A stretch of 64,000 nt of DNA from Tolypeutes matacus (lineage: Eukaryota > Chordata > Mammalia > Cingulata > Chlamyphoridae), in assembly GCA_026826555.1 (NCBI GenBank), contig JAKSZT010000116.1, positions 2,833,420-2,897,419 of the forward strand, written 5' to 3'. Numbering within the stretch: position 1 is the first letter of the stretch; each line of letters starts with the position of its first letter. The notes below the pieces were generated by a model. It was not told the origin of the DNA. It worked only from the letters and a program-made list of their open reading frames with translations, and did not search any database. A program made the translations under genes and the position numbers. This document shows, piece by piece, positions 40,256 through 51,256 of the stretch.

Positions 40256-43200
40256 TTTTCAAATACAGTTAATATGAAAACACTATTTAACCTAATGCTA
40301 TGTGAATATATGAGGTTCTTCAGATTTGGAAGCTAAGCAAATTAATTATTTATATGGCTGCTATTGCACTTGTTTTCACTTACTATCAATGTCAAAACAC
40401 TGGTTTTACCTAATGCTCTGTGAATGAAGTAGATTCTTCAGTTTTGAAAACTAAGCAAGTTACTTGTTTAATAGGCTGCTATGCACTTGTTTTCACTTTC
40501 AATTTCAAAATCATGGTTTTACCTAATATGCTGAGAATGCAGTTGTTTTTTCTAGTTGTGTAAAGTAAGCAAGTTACTTTTTCATTGGGTGTTATGCACT
40601 TGTTTTCTCTTGCAGTCAATGACAAACAATGGTTTATGTAACACTTTTGGAATGCAGCAGATTCTTCTGTTGGGAAAACTAAACATTTTACTTATTTAAA
40701 TGATTGCTATGCCCTTGTATTCACTCACAGTCAATGGCAATTCAGTTGTGATACCTAACACTCTGTGAATGCAGTAATATTTGAGTTGTGGAAATTAATC
40801 ATGTTACTTACTTAATTGGTTGCTATGCCCTTGTTTTAACTTACAACCAATATCAGAACTATAGTTATACCTAACGTTCTGGGCATGCAGTCGTTTTTTC
40901 ATTTGTAAAAACTAAGGAAATTATTTCTTTAAGTGGTTGCTATGCTCTTGTTTTCAGTTACATTCAATATCAAAGCACTTGTTTGTCCTAATGCTCTGTG
41001 AATGAAGGGGGTTCTTCACTTTTGAAAGATAAGCTAGTTGCTTGTTTATTTCCCTGGTGATCACTTATTTTCCCTTGCAATCGAGGTCAAAACACTGCTT
41101 TTAACAAATACTCTGCGAATGCACAAGGTTTTCCAGTTTTGAATTCCAAGCAAATAGTTTAATTTGCTGCTATGCAATTGTTTGCACTTACAACCAATGT
41201 CAAATTCCTGGTTTTACCTAACACTTGTGAATAAAGGAGGTTCTTCAATTTTCAAAAATTAAGCAAGGAAGGTGTTTAATAGGATACTATTCACTTATTC
41301 TCACATACAGCAATGAAATAACACTGGTTTTACATCTGTGCATGTAACTTCTTCTGTTTTGAAAACTAAGTAATCTCCTTCTTTATTTGCCTGTTACACA
41401 CATCTTTTCACTTACAATCAATGTCTAAATGATGATTTTACCTACCGATCTCTGAATGCAGGAGTTTCTTCAGATGTGAAAACTGGGCACATTTCTTCCT
41501 TAATTGGCTTCTTTACACTTGTTCCCACAATCAGTGAAAAAACACTGGTTGTGCCTAATGCTTTGTGAATGTAAGTGGTTCTTCAGTTTTGAAAACTAAG
41601 CAAGTTACTTGTGGTTTTTGCTGCTATTTATTCTCACTTACAAGCAAGGCAAAAAGATTGGTTGTACCTAACAATCTATAAATGCAAGAGGTCTTTCAGT
41701 TTTGAAAACCAAGAAAGTTATTTGCATATTTGGTTGTTATGCACTTGTTTCCCTATAAAATCAATGTCAAAAGCTGTTTTTACCTAATACTTTTGAGTAT
41801 AGTTTCCTCAGTTGTGAAAATTAAACAAGCTATGTTTTCATTTGGTGCTATGTACTTGTTTTCACTTACAACCAATGTCAAAACACTGGTTTTACCTAAT
41901 ACTCTGTGAATGAAGGGCGTTTTTCAATTTTCAAAAATTAATCAAGATACTTGCTTAATAGAATTTGATTCATCTCTTCTCCCTTACAAACAATGAAGAA
42001 ACACTGTTTTTTACCTAATGTTTTGTGAATGTAAGTGGTCTTCAGTTTGGAAAACTATGGAAGTTACTCATTTAATTGCTTGATGCACACTTCTTTTCAC
42101 TTACTATCAATTTCAGGGCACTGGTTTTACCTAATGCTCTGTGAATTCAGTAGATTATTCTGTTTTGTATTCTAAGGAAGTTAGTTGTGTTATTTGCATT
42201 AATGCCAAAACAGTGGTTTTACATAATGCTCTATGAATGCATGAGCACTTCAGTTTTGAAAATTGAGAAATTAACTTGTAAAATTCGATTTATGCACTTG
42301 TTTTCATTTACAATCAATGTCAAAATGCTGGTTTTACATAATACTTATTTTTGAAAACTAAGCAAGTTACTTGCTTAATTGACTTAAGCAATGCACTTGT
42401 TTTCACTTACGCTGACTGCGTTTCACTTGTTTTCACTTTGTTAATATGCTGGTTTTACCTAATATGCTGATAATGCTGTAGTTTCTTCAAGTTGTGAAAA
42501 TTAAGCAAGTTACTATTTCATTTGTTGCTATGTATTTGTTTTCACTTACAACAAATGACAAAACAATGGTTTACCCAACGCTCTTGGAATACAGTAGTTT
42601 CTTCAGCTGGAAAAACTAAGCAATTTATTTCTATAAATGACAGCTATGCAGTTCTTTTCACTTACAATACAGGGCAAATCAGTTGTGATACCTAACACAC
42701 TGTGAATACAGTAGTTTTTCAGGTGTGAAAACTAACCATGTTACCTCCTTATTTGGCTTCTATGCACTTTTAAAAACTTACAACCAATGTCAAAACCATG
42801 GTTTTACCTAACATTGTGGGAAAGCAGCATTTTCTTCATTTGTGAAAACTAAAGAAGTTATTTCTTTAATTGGCTGCTAGCACTTACTTTCACATACATT
42901 CAATATCAAAACACTTTTTTGACCTAATGCTCTGTGAATGGAAGAGATTTTTTTCTTTTGAAAACTAAGCAATTTCCTTGTTTAACTGCCTGCTACACAA
43001 TTGTTTTCACTTACAATCAGTGTCAAACCATTAGTTTTACCTAATGCTCTGTGAATGCATGAGGTTCTTCAGTTTTGAGTTCCAAGCAAGTTGTTTAACT
43101 TGCTGCTATGCACTTGTGTTCACTTACAACCAATATCAAAACCCTGCTTTGCCTAACAGTCTATGAATGAAGGATGTTCTTCAGTTTTGACAATTTCAGC

Positions 43201-46200
43201 AGGGTGTTTGTTTAATAGGCTACTATTCACTTCTTCTCACTTACAATCAATGAAAAAACACTGGTTTTACCTAATGCTTTGTGAATGTGTGTGCTTTATC
43301 AGTTTGGAAAACTAGGCAAGTTACTCATTTTAATTGCCTGATTCACACTTCTGTTCACTTACAATCAGTGTCAAAGCAATGGTTTTATATAATGCTCTGT
43401 GAATGCAGAATATTATTCTCTTTTGAATTCTAAGCAAGTTAATTGTGTTATTTGCTTGTATTTATTCTCACTTACAATCAGTGCCAAAACAGTGGTTTTA
43501 CCTAACACTCTATGAATGCAGGAGATCCTTCAGTTTTGAAAACTAAGCAATTCACGTGCATGTTTGATGGTTATGCTCTTGTTTTCACTAAAAATCAATG
43601 TCAAAATGCTGGTTTTCCCTAATACTTGTGAAGACAGTAACTTCTTCAGTTGTGAAAATTAAGCAAGTTAGTTTTTCATTTGGTGATATGCACTTGTTTT
43701 CACTTACAACCAATGTCAAAACCCTGGTTTTACCTAAAATTCTGTGAACAGAGGACATTCATCAGTTTTCAAAAATTAAGGAAGGTACTTGATTAGTAGG
43801 ATACTATTCATTTGTTTTCACTTACAATCAATGACAAAACAATGGTTCATCTAAGGCTCTTGGGATGCAGTATTTTCTTCAGTTGGGAAAACGTAGCAAT
43901 TTACTTCTTTCAATGAATGCTATGCACTTGTTTTCACTTACAGTCAATGGCAGGTCAGTTGTGATACCTAATACTCTGTGAATACTGTAGTTTCTTCAGT
44001 TGTGGAAACTAAGCACTTTACTTCTTTAATTGGATGTTATGCACTTGTTTTAACTTACAACCAATGACAAAACTGTGAATGCACGAGGTACTTCAGTTTT
44101 GAATACCAAACAAGTAGTTTAGTTTGCTGCTATGCACTCGTTTTTGCTTACAGCCAATGTCAAACCCTGGTTTTACTTGACACTATATGAATAAAGGAGT
44201 TTCTTCAATTTTCAAAATTTAATCAACATACTTGTTTAATAGGATACTATTCACTTAGTTTCATTTACAATCAATGTCAAAATAGTGGTTTTACCTAACC
44301 TTCTTTAAATGCAGGAGTTTCTTCAGTTGTGAAAGCTAGGCACATTACTTCCTTAATTAGCTGCTTTGCACTTTTTCTCACTTACAATTAATGAAAAAAT
44401 ATTGCTTTTGCCTTTGTGGTTGTGTTTCTTCAGTTTTGAAAATTAAGCTAGTTACTCATTTAATTTCATGCTACACTCTTTTCACTTATAATCAATGTGA
44501 AAGTGGTGGTTTTACATAATGCTCAGTGAATGCAGTTTTTCTTCAGTTGTGAAAACTTGGCACGTTACTTCTTCACTGGATGTTTTGCACTAGTTCTCTC
44601 AATCAGTGAAAAACACTGGGTTTACCTAACACTTTGTGAATGTAAGCCGTTCTTCAGTTTGGAAAACTATGCAAGTTACTCATTTAATTGCTGGCTGCAC
44701 ACTCCTTTTCACTTACAATCACTGGTATTACCTAATGCTCTCTGAATGCAGTACATTCTTCAGTTTTGAAAACTAAGGAAGGTATTTGTTTACTAGGCTG
44801 ATAAGCACTTATTTTCTTTTACAATGTCAATAAGCTGGTTTAACCTAATACACTGAGAATGCAATTGTTTCTTCAAGTTGTGAAAACTAAGCAAGTTACA
44901 TTTTCATTGTGTGCTATGCACTTGTTTTAACTTACTATCAATGTCAAAATCCCAGTTTTACCTTACGCTCTGTGAATGAATGACATTTTTCAGCTTTCAA
45001 AAATTAAGGAAAGTACTTGTTTCATTGGATACTCTTCATATGTTTTCACTTACAATCAATATCAAACTCCTGGTTTTACCTAAACTTTGTGAATGAAGGA
45101 GGTGTCTCATTTTTCAAAAATTAAGCAAATTATTTGTTTAATAGGATACTAATCACTTCTTTGCACTTTCAATCACTGAAAAAGCACTGGTTTTACCTAA
45201 TGCATTGTGGATGTAAGTGCTCCTTCAATTTTGAAAACTAAGCAAATTATTCATTTAATTGCCTGTTTCACACTTCTTTTCACTTAAAATCTATGTCAAT
45301 GCTGTGATGATACAAGAGATTTTGTGAAGGCAGTCATTTCTTCAATTGTGAAAACCAAACAAGTCCCTGTTTAATTGGCTGCTATGCACTTGTTTTCACA
45401 GACAATAAATATTAAAACATTGGTGTTACCTAAAGTTCAGTGAATGTACGCGGTTCTTCAGTTTTGAAAACTAAGCAAGTGACTTGTTTAATTGGCTGCT
45501 ATGCACTAGTTTTCACTTACAATGACAATATGCTGAATTCACCTAAAACTCTGAGAATGCAGTTGTTTCTTCAAGTTGTGAAAATTAAGCAAATTACTTT
45601 TTCATTGGGTTCTATGCACTTGTTTTCACTTACAATCAATGACAAAACAATGGTTTACCTAATGCTCTTAGAATGCAGTAGATTCTTCAGTACAGAAAAC
45701 TAACCAATTTACTTCTTAAATGAATGCTATGCACTTGTTTTCACTTAAAGTCAATGGCAAATCAGTTGTGATACCTAACACTCTGTGAATGAAGTAGTTT
45801 CTTCAATTTTAATTACTAAGCTTGTTACCTCTTTAATTGGTTGTTATGCACTTATTTTAACTTACAACCATTGTCAAAACCAAGGTTTTACCTAACGATC
45901 TGGTATTGCAGTAGTTCCATCATTTGTGAAATCTAAGTAATTTATTTCTTTAATTGGCTGGTATGCAATTTTTTAAACTTACATTAAAAATCAGAACACT
46001 TGTTTGACCTTATGCTATTTGAATGAAGGAGGTTCTTCAGTTTTGAAAACTAAGCAAGTTGCTTGTTTAATTGCCTGCTACACACTTGTTTCCACTTACA
46101 ATCAATATCAAAATGCTGCTTTATCTAATGCTCTGTGAATGGACAAGGCTCTTCAGTATTTAATTCCAAACAACTTATTTAATTTGCTGCTATGCATTCA

Positions 46201-48520
46201 TTTTCACTTACAACCAATGTCAAAACCCCGCTTTTACCTAACACTCTGTGAATGAAGAAGGTTCTTCACTTTTCAAAAATTAAGCAAATACTTGTTTAAT
46301 AGGATACTATTCAATTCTTCTCACTTACAGTCAATGAAAAAACAATGGTATTATTTTGTGAATGTAAGTCATTCTTCAGTTTTGAAAACTGAGCAATATA
46401 CTCGCCCAATTGTCTGCTTCACACTTCTTTTCACTTATGATCATTGTCAAAATGGTGGTTTTACCTTATGCTCTGTGAATGCAGGAGTTTCTTAAGTTGT
46501 GAAAACTGGGCACGTTGCTTCCTTACTTCGCTGCTTTGCAATTGTTTTCACAATCAATGAATAAACACTGGTTTTACCCAGCACTTTGTGAATGTAACTA
46601 GTCCTTCAGTTTGGAAAGCTGTGCAAGTTACTCATTTAGTTGCTGTTGTGCATTTCTTTTCACTTACAATCAATATCAAAGCACTGGTTTTACTTAATGC
46701 TCTGTGAATGCAGGAGATTATTCTGTTTTGAATTCTAAGCAAGTTACTTGTGTTATTTGCTGGTATTTATTCTCCCTTACAGTCAATGCCAAAACAATGG
46801 TTTTAACTAACACTCTATGAATGCAGAATGTCCTTTAAGTTTTAAGCAAGTTATTTATTGGCTCTTATGGACTGGTTATTACTTACAATAAATGACACAA
46901 TGCTGTTTTTACCTAATACTTGTGAATGCAGTAATTTCTGCAGTTGTGAAAACTTAGCAAGTTACTTTTTCATTTGGTGCTTTGCCTTTTTTTTCACTTA
47001 CAACTAATATCAAAACGCTGGTTTTAGCAAACACTCTGTGAATGAAAGAGGTGCTTCATTTTTCAAAAATTAAGGATAGTACTTATTTAATAGGCTACTA
47101 TTCAAATACTTTTACTTACAATCACTTTCAAAATGGTGGTTTTACCTAACCCTCTGTGAACACAGGATTTTCTTCAGTTCTGAAAACAAGGCACATTTCT
47201 TCCAAAATTGGCTGCTTTGCACTTGTTCTCACAGTCAATGAAAAAACAAAGGTTTTTCCTAACATTTTGAGAATGTAAGTGGTTCTTCAGTTTGGAAAAC
47301 TAAGCATGTCACTCAATTAGTTGACTGCTTCATATTTTTTCACTTACAATCCATGTCAAAATAGTGGTGATACAAAAGATTCTGTGAATGCAGACGTTTC
47401 TTCACTTGTGAAAACCAAGCAAGTCCTTGTTTAATTGCATGCTACTCACTTGTTTGCACATACAATACATATCAAAACATTGGTTTTACCTAATTCTCTG
47501 TGATTGCAGGACATTCTTCAGTTTTAAAAACTAATCTAATTACTTCTTTATTTGCCTGTTATGGCACTTTTTTCACTTACAGTCATTGCCAAAACAGTGG
47601 TTTCACCAAATGCTGTGTGAATGCTGTAGGTACTTCCGTTTTGAAAACTAAGCAATTTACTTGTTTAATTGGTTGCTATGCACTTGTTTACACTTAAAAT
47701 GTCAATATGCTGGTTTAACCTAATATGTAGAGAATGCAGTTGTTTCTTCAAGTTGTGAAAACTAAGCAAGTTACTTTTTCATTTGGTGCTATGCACTTGT
47801 TTTCACTTACAATCAAGGACAAAACAATGGTTTACCTAACACTCTTAGAATGCAGTAGATCCTTCAGTTTGGGAAACTAAGCAATTTACTTCTTTAAATG
47901 ACTGCTATGCACTTGTTTTCACTTAGAGTCAATATCAAAACACTTGTTTGACCTAATGTACTGTGAACGAATGAGGTTCTTCAATTTTGAAAACTAAGCA
48001 ACTTGCTTGTTTAATTGACTGCTACACAATTGCTTTTACTTATAATAAATTTGAAAACACTGGTTTTATGTAAGGCTCTGTGAATGCAGGAGGTTCTTCA
48101 GTTTTAAAAACTTAAGGAAGATACTTGTTTAATAGACTACTATTCACTTGCTTTTAGTTTCAATCAGTGGCAAAATGGTTTTTTACATAACCTCTGTAAA
48201 GGCAGGATTTTCTTTTCTTGTGGAAACTAGGCACATTACTTCAATTGGCTGCTTTACATTTGTTCTCACTTACAATCAAAGAAAAAATTCTCTTTGACCT
48301 AACACTTTGTGAATGTAAATGGTTCTTGAGTTTTAAAAACTAAGTAAGTTCCTCATTTAATTGTCTCCTTCACACTATTTTCACTCACAGTCAATAGCAA
48401 AGCAGTGGTGATACATAAGATTCTGTCAATGCATTCATTTATTCACGTGTGAAAACCAAACAAGTCCTTGTATAATTGGTTTCTATGCACTTGTTTACAC
48501 ATACAATAAATATCAAAACA
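40256..48520 (+). repeat. Type I satellite block, right (about 71 monomers)
   Basis: Type I subtypes return here: H-like at 40,320, I, J, K and L through 40,800, later O, P, A, F, B, C and D, and G units near 45,310, 47,370 and 48,410. The neighbour order is the same as in the left type I block. The left edge begins in what looks like a G-subtype tail (AAATACAGTTAATATGAAAAC) and the right edge ends in a G-subtype tail (ACATACAATAAATATC), each joined in monomer phase to type II sequence. Confidence 0.85.
42391..42440 (+). repeat. Local duplication of CACTTGTTTTCACTT with CpG-containing filler
   Basis: CACTTGTTTTCACTTA is followed by CGCTGACTGCGTTT and then CACTTGTTTTCACTTTG. The filler has two CpGs, unusual in this CpG-poor array. 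The upstream unit is also abnormal, with ACTTATTTTTGAAAAC from about 42,345 suggesting a nearby deletion. Confidence 0.55.
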
Positions 48521-49659
48521 CTGCTTTTGTCTAATGCTATGTCACTGCAGTTATTTCTTTAGTTTTCAAAACAGAGCAAGATATTCATTTCCTAGGCAGC
48601 TATGCACTTGTTTTGAGTTACAATCAAGTTCAAAATCCTGGTTTAACCAAATGATCTGTGAATACAGGAGATTCTTCACTTTTGTAAATTAAGAAAGATA
48701 CTTCTTTCCTTGAGTGCTATGCACTTGTTTTCTCTTACAAACAATGTCAAAACCCCACTTTTACTAATGTTATGCCAATTCCATTGTTTCTTCACTTTTG
48801 AAATCTAGGTAAGATTTGTGTTTCATTTGCTGCTATGCACGTGTTTTACCTTACAATCAACTTCAAAACACTGGCTTTAATTAACACTCTGTGAATGCAG
48901 GAGGTACTTCAATTTTGAAAGGTAAGTAAGATACTTGTTTCCTTGGCTGCTATGCACTAGTATTCAGTTAGAATCAAAGGCAAACACTGCTTTTACCTAA
49001 CACAGACTGCAAGCAGATGGTTCTCCAGTTTTGAAAACTAAGCAAGATACTCATTTCATTGGCATCTATGCACTTGCTTTGAGTTAAAATCAATTTCAAA
49101 ATCCTGGTTTAAAATAATGTTCTGTGAATACGGTATGTTCTTCACTTTTGTAAAGCAAGTAAGATAATTGTTTCCTTGGCTGCTATGCACTTGCTTTCAC
49201 TCACACTCAATATAAAAACACTGCTTTTACCTAATGCTATGCCAATGCAGGGGTTTCTTCAGTTTTGAAAACTTAGGAAGATACTTGTTTCCTTGACTGC
49301 AATGCACTTGTCTTGTCTTAAAATTCGAAACACTGGTTTCACCTAACAACTTTGGAAATCAGGCAGTTCATCAGTTTTGAAAACTAAGGTAGATACTCTT
49401 TTTTTCACAGCTATGCACATGATTTGGCTTACCATAAACTTCAAAACCCTGGTTTTACCTAATGCTCTGTGAATGCTGTTGATTCTTTAGTTGTGAAAAC
49501 TAAGAAAGTAACTTGTTTCAGTGGCTGCTATGCCCGTGTTTCCACTTATAAACAATGTCAACACTCCAGTTTTACTTAATGCTCTGTGAGCCAAGGAGGT
49601 GCTTCATTTTTGTAAAGTAAGTAAGATACTTGACAGTTGTTTCCTTGGGTGATATTCAC

Positions 49660-49726
49660 TTGTATTCTTTTTTTTTTTTTTTTAAGGGAAATGCAAATAT
49701 ATTTATTTATTTTTTTTTGTATTCTT
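49660..49726 (-). mobile_element. Short poly(A)-tailed retroposed fragment with 10-bp target-site duplication
   Basis: The direct repeat TTGTATTCTT occurs at 49,660-49,669 and 49,717-49,726. Between them on the + strand lie 14 T, a non-repeat core AAGGGAAATGCAAATATAT and an AT-rich end. Read on the minus strand, the insert has AATAAATAAATA, then 18-22 nt to a poly(A) tail, which is normal spacing for a polyadenylation signal. Removing the insert and one duplicate joins CACTTGTATTCTT to ATGCTATAAAATAC, which aligns base for base in length with the sibling unit near 51,200. So this is target-primed insertion of the last few tens of bases of a polyadenylated RNA (5'-truncated LINE, SINE tail or processed transcript). 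The source cannot be told from so short a core. Confidence 0.85.
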
Positions 49727-49740
49727 ATGCTATAAAATAC

Positions 49741-49777
49741 AAAACACTGGCTATTCTTCAGATTTGACAACTAAGCA
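49741..49777 (+). repeat. Shortened monomer sharing an internal deletion with the unit at ~51,225
   Basis: After AAAACACTGGCT the unit goes directly to ATTCTTCAGATTTGACAAC, lacking the usual TTTACCTAACAC...GAATGCAGG stretch of about 25 bp. The unit near 51,225 has the same loss (CACTGGCTGTTCTTGATATT, then AGACAACTAAGC) and the same preceding ATAAAATACAAAAC. The two are copies of one deleted ancestor about 1.5 kb apart. Confidence 0.7.
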
Positions 49778-51098
49778 AAATACTCTTTTCATTGGCAGCT
49801 ATGGATGTGTTTTGACTTACAATCAACTTCAAAACCCTAGTTTATCTAAAACTCTGTGAATGAAATCAGTTTTTCAGTTTTGAAAATGAAGAAAGAATGT
49901 TTCATTGGCTGCTCTACATGTGTTTTCACTTATAATCAATATTAAAACACTGGTTTTAGCTAACACTATGCATATTTAGGTGGTATTAAAGTTTTAAAAC
50001 ACAAGAAAGATTCTTGTTTAATTTGCTGCTATGCACATGTTTTCACTTACACTCAACTTCAAAACCCTGGTTCACATAAAACAGTGAATGCAGTAGGTTT
50101 TTCATTTTTGAAAACGAAGATTCTTGTGTCATTGGCTACTATGCACTTGCTTTCACTCACAATCAATGTGAAACACTGCTTTTACCTAATGCTATGCCAA
50201 TGCAGTGATTTCTTCAGTTTTAAAACTAAGAAAGATACCTGTTTCCTGGGCTGCAATGCACTTCTTTCACTTATAATAAAATTCAAAACACTGGTTCTAC
50301 CTAACACACTCTGAATCCAGGCAATTCTCAAGTTTTTACAACTTTGCAAGATACTCTTTTCATTGGTACCTATGCACATGTTTTGACTTAAAATCAACTT
50401 CAAAACCCTGGTTTACCTAAAACTCCGTGAAGGCAGTTGGTTTTTGAGTTTTAAAAATGAAGAAAGAATCTTGTTTCATTGGTTGCTCTGCAGATGTTTC
50501 CACTTATCATTACTATTAAAACAGTGGTTTGACTTAATACTCTGTGAATGCAGGTGGTACAAAGGTTTTGAAGTGCAAGTGAGACACTTGTTTCCTTGGC
50601 TGCTATGCACTTGTTTTCACTTACAATCCATGTCAAGGCACTGCATTTACCTAATGCTGTGAAAATTCAGTAGTATCTTCACTTTTAAAATCTAAGTAAG
50701 AGTCTTGTTTCCTTTGTTGCTATGCCCGTGTTTTCACTTACAATCAAATATAAAACAATGGTATTACATAACACTCCGTGAATACAGTAGGTTTTTCTGT
50801 TTTGTAAAGTAAGACTGAGACTTGTTTCATTGGCTGCTATGCACGTGTTTTCACTTATAAACAAAGTCAGAACACTGGTTTTACCTAACACTCTCTGAAT
50901 GCAGGAGGTTCTTCAATTTTGAAAACTAAACAAGATACTCTTTTCATTAGAGATTATGCATGTGTTTTGACTTACAATCAACTTCAAAACCCTAGTTTTA
51001 CCTAATGTTCTGTGAATACAGTTGATTCTTTAGTTTGAAAAATAAGAAATTAAGTTGTTCCAGTGGCTTCTTTCCATGTGTTTCCATTTAACTATTAA

Positions 51099-51118
51099 TG
51101 GAGTTCCACTTAACTCCA
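51099..51118. repeat. 7-bp inverted repeat with 6-nt loop in an aberrant monomer
   Basis: TGGAGTT, loop CCACTT, AACTCCA. The related unit near 49,540-49,570 reads TTTCCACTTATAAACAATG and then ACTCCAGTTTTAC. Here TCCATTTAACT and TCCACTTAACT occur twice in tandem with an inverted GGAGTT between them, consistent with a local fold-back or template-switch event. Confidence 0.6.
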
Positions 51119-51219
51119 GTTTTACTTAATGCTCTGTGAACAAAAGAGGTTTTTCAATTTTGTAAAGTAAGATAATTGTTTCCTTGGCTGTTGTGCACTT
51201 GTTTTCCTCTACAATAAAA

Positions 51220-51256
51220 TACAAAACACTGGCTGTTCTTGATATTAGACAACTAA
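51220..51256 (+). repeat. Shortened monomer, partner of the unit at ~49,741
   Basis: It shares the same internal deletion and the ATAAAATAC tail before it, but has no retroposed insert. It therefore shows the empty-site structure for the insertion at 49,660-49,726. Confidence 0.7.

Noticed and set aside
43550..43560. CACGTG in the type I block, also near 48,445
   Set aside because: These lie at other monomer positions (GTTACTTG and TTCACTTGTG regions) in single units, so they are isolated mutations and not the recurrent type II E-box.
49668..49683. T-run as a transcription terminator
   Set aside because: It is the poly(A) tail of a minus-strand retrocopy, shown by flanking direct repeats and an AATAAA signal at the right distance. 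No hairpin or gene precedes it.
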